This document shows, in pieces, positions 7,406-11,839 of a DNA stretch of 11,839 nucleotides (positions are counted from its first letter, which is position 1; the number at the start of each line of letters is the position of its first letter). Origin of the DNA: Deltaproteobacteria bacterium RIFCSPHIGHO2_02_FULL_40_11 (GTDB taxonomy: Bacteria; Bdellovibrionota; JACOXK01; 2-02-FULL-40-11); contig MGRI01000008.1 in assembly GCA_001798105.1 (NCBI GenBank), positions 1-11,839 on the forward strand, in the 5' to 3' direction. Both the position numbers and the translations under genes were made by a program. The notes under the pieces are model-generated. The model ran no database searches. It had not been told where the DNA came from and saw only the letters and a list, made by a program, of their open reading frames with translations.

Positions 7406-7433
7406 TTGAATTTTCTAGATTCCAAAGTATAAT
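7406..7433 (+). promoter_or_regulatory. Sigma-70-type promoter for the GAF-GGDEF gene
   Basis: TTGAAT (7406-7411) and a perfect TATAAT (7428-7433) are separated by 16 bases. Transcription would start near 7440, giving a leader of about 60 bases that contains the palindrome at 7465-7490. This is the best promoter match in the window. Confidence 0.65.
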
Positions 7434-7464
7434 AAAAGATAGCTGTACGTATGTTGATATGACG

Positions 7465-7496
7465 TGGATTCCCGCCTTCGCGGGAATGACAGGGGG
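7465..7496. repeat. Dispersed-type palindromic repeat (WIPAFAGMTG element) in a 5' leader
   Basis: Bases 7468-7475 (attcccgc) and 7480-7487 (gcgggaat) form an 8-bp perfect stem with the four-base loop cttc, followed by gacaggggg. This sequence type occurs as short dispersed intergenic repeats in many proteobacterial and candidate-phylum genomes, and its translation WIPAFAGMTG is a common annotation artefact. The G-run at its right end doubles as the Shine-Dalgarno of the following gene, whose ATG is at 7501. Confidence 0.75.
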
Positions 7497-7500
7497 GACA

Positions 7501-8547
7501 ATGTCAAAGCAATCTGAACAAAATATCATTCAAAAAATGTATAAAATGATGGATACGTTGGCCTTAATTAATTCAACGCAAGATTTGGATCACTTGCTAC
7601 AACTCATTATGAAGGCCATTAAAGAAGTCATGGATGCTGAAGCAAGTTCTTTAATGCTTTTGGATCCCAATACCAATGAACTTTACTTTTCAACCATTGA
7701 AGGGGGCAGTGAGAAGGTAAAAGAAATTCGAATTAAAGCGGATCAAGGCATTGCAGGCCATGTGTGTAAAAGTGGGAAACCTCTCATTGTAAATGATGTT
7801 TCAAAATCAAATTATTTTTTAAAAGCTGTCGATAAAAAATCAAAATTTCAAACCAAATCGATTTTATGTGTGCCGCTCAAGAGTCGAGACAAAACGATTG
7901 GCGTGTTACAGGCGCTCAATAAAAAACAAGGCCAGGACTTTTCTCTTCAAGATCAAGAGCTCTTTACGGCCTTTGCCAACCAAGTGGCCGTGGCCATTGA
8001 TAATGCCAAGCTGTACAATATGGCGTTTTATGATGCCCTCACCAAAGCCTTTATGCGTCGCTATTTAGAAGCATGGCTGGAAACAGAATATGCCAGGGTG
8101 AAACGGTATCAAACCGATATGGCGCTTCTGATGTTTGATATCGATCATTTTAAAAAGATTAATGACACTTATGGCCACCAAGCGGGGGATTTTATTTTGA
8201 AAAACTTAGCAGCGACTGTAAAAAACAGTATTCGATCTGCCGATGTATTCGCGAGATATGGGGGAGAAGAGTTTGTGGTGTGTATGCCAGAAACAGATGT
8301 GAAAAAAGCGGCAGCTTCAGCCGAGCGGATTCGCGTGGCCGTGGCGAACAAAGAATTTATCTACGAAGGCAAAAAAATACCTGTGACCATTAGTATTGGG
8401 ATCGCAAACTTTCAAGACCATCCTGAAAAAACATGGAAAGATTTTCAAAAAGATGCAGACATGGCGCTGTATCACTCCAAAGAACATGGCAGGAATCAAG
8501 TAACTGCGTTTGATGAATCGATGCGGGAAATGAAAAAGGCGGCCTAA
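7501..8547 (+). CDS. GAF-GGDEF diguanylate cyclase
   Basis: This predicted cytoplasmic enzyme makes c-di-GMP from two GTP under control of a ligand-sensing GAF domain. It has 348 residues and no membrane segment. After a short N-terminal helix, the GAF domain covers about 20-175 (AEASSLMLLDP, GIAGHVCKSGKPLIVNDV, SILCVPLKSRDKTIGVLQALNK). The GGDEF domain covers about 185-340 with FDIDHFKKINDTYGH (metal-binding D213), the catalytic signature GGEEF (254-258) and an intact RxxD inhibitory site (RSAD, 245-248) five residues before it. It should therefore be active and product-inhibited. The ATG at 7501 is chosen because the 14 extra codons back to 7459 are the translated palindrome and a G-run lies four bases before 7501. 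It has its own promoter and converges on the adenylate cyclase operon with a ten-base gap. The GAF ligand cannot be inferred. Confidence 0.93.
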   Translation: MSKQSEQNIIQKMYKMMDTLALINSTQDLDHLLQLIMKAIKEVMDAEASSLMLLDPNTNELYFSTIEGGSEKVKEIRIKADQGIAGHVCKSGKPLIVNDVSKSNYFLKAVDKKSKFQTKSILCVPLKSRDKTIGVLQALNKKQGQDFSLQDQELFTAFANQVAVAIDNAKLYNMAFYDALTKAFMRRYLEAWLETEYARVKRYQTDMALLMFDIDHFKKINDTYGHQAGDFILKNLAATVKNSIRSADVFARYGGEEFVVCMPETDVKKAAASAERIRVAVANKEFIYEGKKIPVTISIGIANFQDHPEKTWKDFQKDADMALYHSKEHGRNQVTAFDESMREMKKAA

Positions 8548-8557
8548 GTTTTACCCG

Positions 8558-10816
8558 TTATTTGGTTGTCATTGTAAAAACACCGTCCCAATCTTGAGGG
8601 GGCGGGTTTTCTTGATACACTTCACATCGTTCTAAAAAGATAAGAGAAGGTGCATCCAGGGGAAATCGCTGGGTCAGTATCTTAAACATGGAGGCAGCTT
8701 CTTTCCAATTTTTTTGTCGATATAAAGACAATCCTTTTGCAAAAAAATCGAATAAATCTTGATACTCTTTGGGTGCAAACACCAAAAGTTCAAAAATGCG
8801 GATGGGTTTGGTTTTGCCTTGAACCCGAATAAAATCGAGTTCGCGGCATAAGAGATTTCCCCCAATTTCTTTTTGAACGTCTTCACTGATAATAATATGG
8901 GTGCCATATTGTTTTGTGCTGCCCTCGAGCCTGGAGCCCAGATTAACATTGTCTCCAATGACGGTGTAGTCAAAAATGCGGTCAGATCCCATATTGCCAA
9001 CAATCATTTCACCTGTATGGATGCCAATCCCAATATTGAGGTTCGAAACACCTTCTTGTTTCCAAATTTTTCGAATGTCTAAAAGTGCTTCAATCATTTC
9101 AATGGCCGTTTGGCAGGCTTTCAGCGCATGATCTTGTGTCATGAGCGGGGCCCCATACACTGCCATGACTTCATCTCCCACATATTTATCCAGCATGCCG
9201 CCTTTATCAAAAATAATTTGTGTCATTTTGGATAGGTAAATATTTAAAAGCCGTGTCAATTTTTCTGGATCACCGACACTTTCAGAAATGGTTGTAAACC
9301 CTCGAATATCTGAAAATAAAACGGTTAATCTTCTTTTTTCGCCGCCAAGTTTTAATTGGTCTGGTTTTTTTAAAATTTCGTTCACCACGGCTGGGGCAAC
9401 ATAATGTTGAAAAGCTTCTCGAATGTCTCTACTTTTCTTTTCTTCAACAAAATATTTATACACATTGGCTGTAATAAAAATAGAAAGTAAATGGAGTGCC
9501 GGAAAAAATGAGTTGGCTAAAATACCTTTTAAAAATAAAAAATGATAGTCACCAAAAAGATAAGCGAAAAGTAAAACCAAGGTTATGCTAGCCGAAACTA
9601 AAGCCCCTACAAATTGAAAAAGAATTCCTAAAATGATCCCCACAATGAGTATAAATAAAAGTTCGTAGAAAATGGCATGGGATGGGCGAAGTAGGTAATT
9701 TTGGTGAAGAATATTTTCAATGATGGTTGCATTGATTTCTGTTCCTGGATGGGCGCTATCCAACGGGGAAACCAAAAGATCTCCGACAGCTTTGGCCGAA
9801 ACCCCAACCAAGACAATTTTGTTTTCAAATGTCTTTTTGAGGTCAATTTTATTTTTATAAAGGTCATAGAAACTTACATAGGGAAAGGTGTGGCCGGGGC
9901 CTGCATAATTCATCCAAAATTCGCCCTTATCTGTGGTGGGAATGATGTCCTCTCCTAAAAAGATATGATTAATTCCAAATTGATCAAACTGAACAACAAT
10001 ATCCATGCCTGTTGCAAGCGCTACTGTTTTTAATCCAAAAGATGGAAAGAGCGTATCTTTATATTTTCCAATGAGATGGCTTTTTCGAATGACACCATCT
10101 ACATCTGCTGCAATATCAAAAAAAGCATGGTGTGGCGTGGCCTTGGCGTAGGCTTCAATACTGGATTTTGCACCCAATCCGGTTGGAATTTCTTCCGGTG
10201 GTGTTCGAACCGTCGATATCTTTGCAGTGATTCTGGAATCAAAAATATGCTGAAATTGCGCTTCCCAATCTGATTTTAAATCTTGGAATTGATTTTTATT
10301 AAAATAAAAAAAGTATCCTAAGACAATGGGGCTATTTGGATTTATTTTTTGAATGACAGATGAAAAATGCCTGTCTGTGTCTGCCTTTTTGGCTTCTTGT
10401 TCTAGAATTTTATAAAACCCATTGTTTTCATTGGATCTCGTGTAAGATTTTTTTAAATCTTGAAAAATTTGGGCTTGTGCGGTGGGGTCGGGTTCTGAAA
10501 AAACCATATCAAACGCAATGGTTTTAGGATTTCCTTGGGCAATTTTTTTCAATTCATCTGCAATCAGGCTTCTTTTCCAGGGCCATCTGCCAAGTTCCTC
10601 GATACTTTTATCATCCACAGAGACAATGACAATATTTTCTGTCAATTCTCTGGGGCCGCGGACCTGAAACTTTGCATCAACCATGGATTTTAGAGCAATA
10701 GAGCTTAAAAGTGAGAACCGATTTGGAAAAAATTCTGTCAGAAATGTAAGGCAAAGCAAAAGGAGCGTGATGAGCAGCGAAAGCGAAAAAACGTTTATTT
10801 TAAAAATTTTTTTCAT
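8558..10816 (-). CDS. CHASE2-domain class III adenylate cyclase, membrane-bound
   Basis: This predicted receptor cyclase makes cAMP in response to an unknown extracytoplasmic signal. Of 752 residues, 11-27 form an N-terminal membrane helix. About 45-375 form a CHASE2 sensor (IVIVSVDDKSIEELGRWPW, AFDMVFSEPD, KIVLVGVSAKAVGDLLVSP). Helices at about 383-400, 402-422 and 434-453 follow, and about 495-680 are the catalytic domain. Both metal aspartates are present (D503 in FSDIRGF, D548 in DKYVGDEV), as are the transition-state pair N625 and R629 in NVNLGSRLE. K544 and T618 occupy the purine-selecting positions and favour ATP over GTP. The C-terminal tail (about 685-752) looks like a TPR-type helical pair ending in PPPQDWDGV, a tail seen in this receptor cyclase type. 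It starts within the stop of the phosphodiesterase gene (ATGA), with no Shine-Dalgarno of its own. Confidence 0.93.
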   Translation of the reverse strand: MKKIFKINVFSLSLLITLLLLCLTFLTEFFPNRFSLLSSIALKSMVDAKFQVRGPRELTENIVIVSVDDKSIEELGRWPWKRSLIADELKKIAQGNPKTIAFDMVFSEPDPTAQAQIFQDLKKSYTRSNENNGFYKILEQEAKKADTDRHFSSVIQKINPNSPIVLGYFFYFNKNQFQDLKSDWEAQFQHIFDSRITAKISTVRTPPEEIPTGLGAKSSIEAYAKATPHHAFFDIAADVDGVIRKSHLIGKYKDTLFPSFGLKTVALATGMDIVVQFDQFGINHIFLGEDIIPTTDKGEFWMNYAGPGHTFPYVSFYDLYKNKIDLKKTFENKIVLVGVSAKAVGDLLVSPLDSAHPGTEINATIIENILHQNYLLRPSHAIFYELLFILIVGIILGILFQFVGALVSASITLVLLFAYLFGDYHFLFLKGILANSFFPALHLLSIFITANVYKYFVEEKKSRDIREAFQHYVAPAVVNEILKKPDQLKLGGEKRRLTVLFSDIRGFTTISESVGDPEKLTRLLNIYLSKMTQIIFDKGGMLDKYVGDEVMAVYGAPLMTQDHALKACQTAIEMIEALLDIRKIWKQEGVSNLNIGIGIHTGEMIVGNMGSDRIFDYTVIGDNVNLGSRLEGSTKQYGTHIIISEDVQKEIGGNLLCRELDFIRVQGKTKPIRIFELLVFAPKEYQDLFDFFAKGLSLYRQKNWKEAASMFKILTQRFPLDAPSLIFLERCEVYQENPPPQDWDGVFTMTTK

Positions 10817-11577
10817 TTGAATTGAAATATTTTCGATGCTTTTAAAAATTTAAGCTGCTTGTGTTTAAACGCCTGAACTTCCGATTGTATTTTTTTGGCA
10901 TACAAAGGTTTCAAATGGTAGAGATAAATGGGGATATGGGGTGTATGCAATTTTCGGATTTCTTTGAGAACAGTTGCTGGTGTTAAGTGTCTGCTCTTAT
11001 ACGCAATGTCTTCCAGGCTACTTGGAAACGAGACTTCCAGAAAAATCGCCTTTAAATTTGAAGTTTGATTTGCAATTTCCCAAAATTCCGTTGTGGGTCC
11101 TGTGTCGCCACTTACAATGATGGCTGATTTTTTATCCCAAAGCACATACCCCAATGCTGCGTGCGAGTGCGCAACGGGAATGGCTTTTACTTTTAGATCC
11201 CCAAGTTGGATTTCTCCTTTAATGGATCGGAATTTTAAAGTGGGATTTTTTGTAGACGGAATTTGGCTCATGTCGGGCCAAATGATGCCATTAAAAAGAT
11301 GTTTTTCAATATCGGTTAAAATGGTTTCCGAAGAAATAATCTCAATCGCGGAAGATCTGCCCGATAAAAAAGCATTGTCTGCCAAATAACAGAGGTCTTT
11401 GATATGGTCCAAGTGGCTGTGTGTGATTAAAACATGTTTGATTTTAAGCTGTTCTTTCATATTGAGCTTTGTGGTGATGGAGCCCGCATCTAAAACCAGA
11501 TGGTCATTGATCAAAAACGATACAGAAGAAAAACCTGGGAGGCTTCCGCCATCACAGCCTAAGATTTTGATTTTCAT
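10813..11577 (-). CDS. Metallo-beta-lactamase-fold hydrolase, probable class II cyclic-nucleotide phosphodiesterase
   Basis: This 254-residue soluble protein resembles class II (PDE1-type) cyclic-nucleotide phosphodiesterases, which hydrolyse cAMP to AMP. It lacks a signal peptide, so it acts in the cytosol. The fold is shown by SVSFLINDHLVLDAG, the metal motif THSHLDHIKD (H53, H55, D57, H58), AHSHAALGY (H137), SGDTG (D158) and YLYHLKP (H221). EVSFPSSLED plus RHLTP (H197) is characteristic of the class II group. The position after HLDH is not the usual glycine, so a related MBL hydrolase remains possible. It is the first gene of a two-gene operon and overlaps the downstream adenylate cyclase by four bases, which strongly supports cAMP as substrate. 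No clear Shine-Dalgarno precedes its ATG. Confidence 0.8.
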   Translation of the reverse strand: MKIKILGCDGGSLPGFSSVSFLINDHLVLDAGSITTKLNMKEQLKIKHVLITHSHLDHIKDLCYLADNAFLSGRSSAIEIISSETILTDIEKHLFNGIIWPDMSQIPSTKNPTLKFRSIKGEIQLGDLKVKAIPVAHSHAALGYVLWDKKSAIIVSGDTGPTTEFWEIANQTSNLKAIFLEVSFPSSLEDIAYKSRHLTPATVLKEIRKLHTPHIPIYLYHLKPLYAKKIQSEVQAFKHKQLKFLKASKIFQFK

Positions 11578-11633
11578 AGTGTTTTTAGTTTAAATCAATC
11601 TCAGATCATTTTACAATCAAATGCAGCATTTAT

Positions 11634-11646
11634 GATTCATTGAATC
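11634..11646. promoter_or_regulatory. Short perfect dyad in a divergent promoter region, operator candidate
   Basis: gattca (11634-11639) and tgaatc (11641-11646) flank one central base, giving a 13-bp palindrome between the divergently transcribed phosphodiesterase gene and the partial gene that follows. Its position would suit a repressor or activator acting on either gene. A chance dyad of this size is not rare, so this is only a candidate. Confidence 0.25.
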
Positions 11647-11653
11647 GGGGCAG

Positions 11654-11839
11654 ATGGCCGATAAGGTTATAGGTATGAGATCTCAATACACACAAAATAC
11701 GTCGGACGACATCGATAAGTTATTGAAAATAAAGAAGAAATCTCCTCTTCCCAAGATGAGTTTTAAGACCAGTTTGTACCTTGTTTTTTTGTCTTTTATG
11801 GTCTCGGTGCTCTTAACCCCCAGATTTACGGTCCCTGAA
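11654..11839 (+). CDS. N-terminus of a membrane protein, cut by the window end
   Basis: The frame is open to the last base. Two starts are possible: ATG 11654 after GGGG at 11647-11650, or ATG 11675 after AAGG at 11663-11666; the choice is unclear. The visible part begins with a polar segment (RSQYTQNTSDDIDKLLKIKKK), then one hydrophobic helix (LYLVFLSFMVSVLL) ending in LTPRFTVPE. Lysines before the helix suggest that the N-terminus stays in the cytosol. This layout, especially a first helix running into L-x-P-R-x-T-x-P, loosely resembles the start of 7TM-HD phosphohydrolases (PgpH/YqfF, which cleave c-di-AMP), but 55-62 residues cannot establish it. It is divergent from the phosphodiesterase gene, with about 76 bases between the starts. 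Confidence 0.6.
   Translation, partial: MADKVIGMRSQYTQNTSDDIDKLLKIKKKSPLPKMSFKTSLYLVFLSFMVSVLLTPRFTVPE

Noticed and set aside
9701..9958. Open frame antisense to the CHASE2 cyclase
   Set aside because: It lies wholly inside a well-conserved coding region, has no recognisable motifs, and is a shadow of the true frame.

Overview
This is an A+T-rich bacterial chromosome segment, almost fully coding. It reads as an ordinary housekeeping operon followed by a signalling neighbourhood. Signal peptides, periplasmic-type proteins, a CHASE2 receptor cyclase and a fused IspDF enzyme point to a Gram-negative or otherwise diderm bacterium. A deltaproteobacterial-grade or candidate-phylum lineage (Omnitrophota-like) would fit, but the sequence alone does not fix the phylum. 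Several genes have no visible Shine-Dalgarno sequence and appear to rely on translational coupling through 4-base ATGA overlaps.

Bases 1-5907 (+ strand) hold ispDF (5' end cut off by the window edge), gltX, cysS and uvrB: isoprenoid precursor synthesis, two class I aminoacyl-tRNA synthetases and the excision-repair damage verifier. gltX/cysS overlap by 4 bases and cysS/uvrB by 14. ispDF and gltX are separated by a striking long hairpin (861-976). Its left arm encodes the last residues of IspDF, its right arm ends next to the gltX ribosome binding site, and its stem contains three tandem G-A/A-G mismatch pairs.

Bases 5908-7244 (- strand) hold two exported proteins of unknown role: a papain-like cysteine peptidase candidate and, downstream of it, a small secreted protein. 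They converge on uvrB through a probable shared terminator.

Bases 7245-7500 are a divergent intergenic region. It has AT-rich direct repeats, a clear sigma-70-type promoter and a dispersed-type palindrome (translating as WIPAFAGMTG) in the leader of the next gene.

Bases 7501-11577 are a second-messenger cluster: a GAF-GGDEF diguanylate cyclase (+) facing a two-gene - strand operon. That operon encodes a metallo-beta-lactamase-fold class II cyclic-nucleotide phosphodiesterase candidate, followed with a 4-base overlap by a CHASE2 class III adenylate cyclase. One transcript thus carries a predicted cAMP-degrading and a predicted cAMP-making enzyme, next to a c-di-GMP synthase.

From about 11654 a divergent + strand gene begins and runs off the window. 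Its visible part is a short cytoplasmic segment, one membrane helix and an LTPRFTVPE-like sequence. This loosely resembles the start of 7TM-HD (PgpH/YqfF) phosphohydrolases, but too little is visible to be sure. There is no tRNA, rRNA, CRISPR array or transposase gene in the window.
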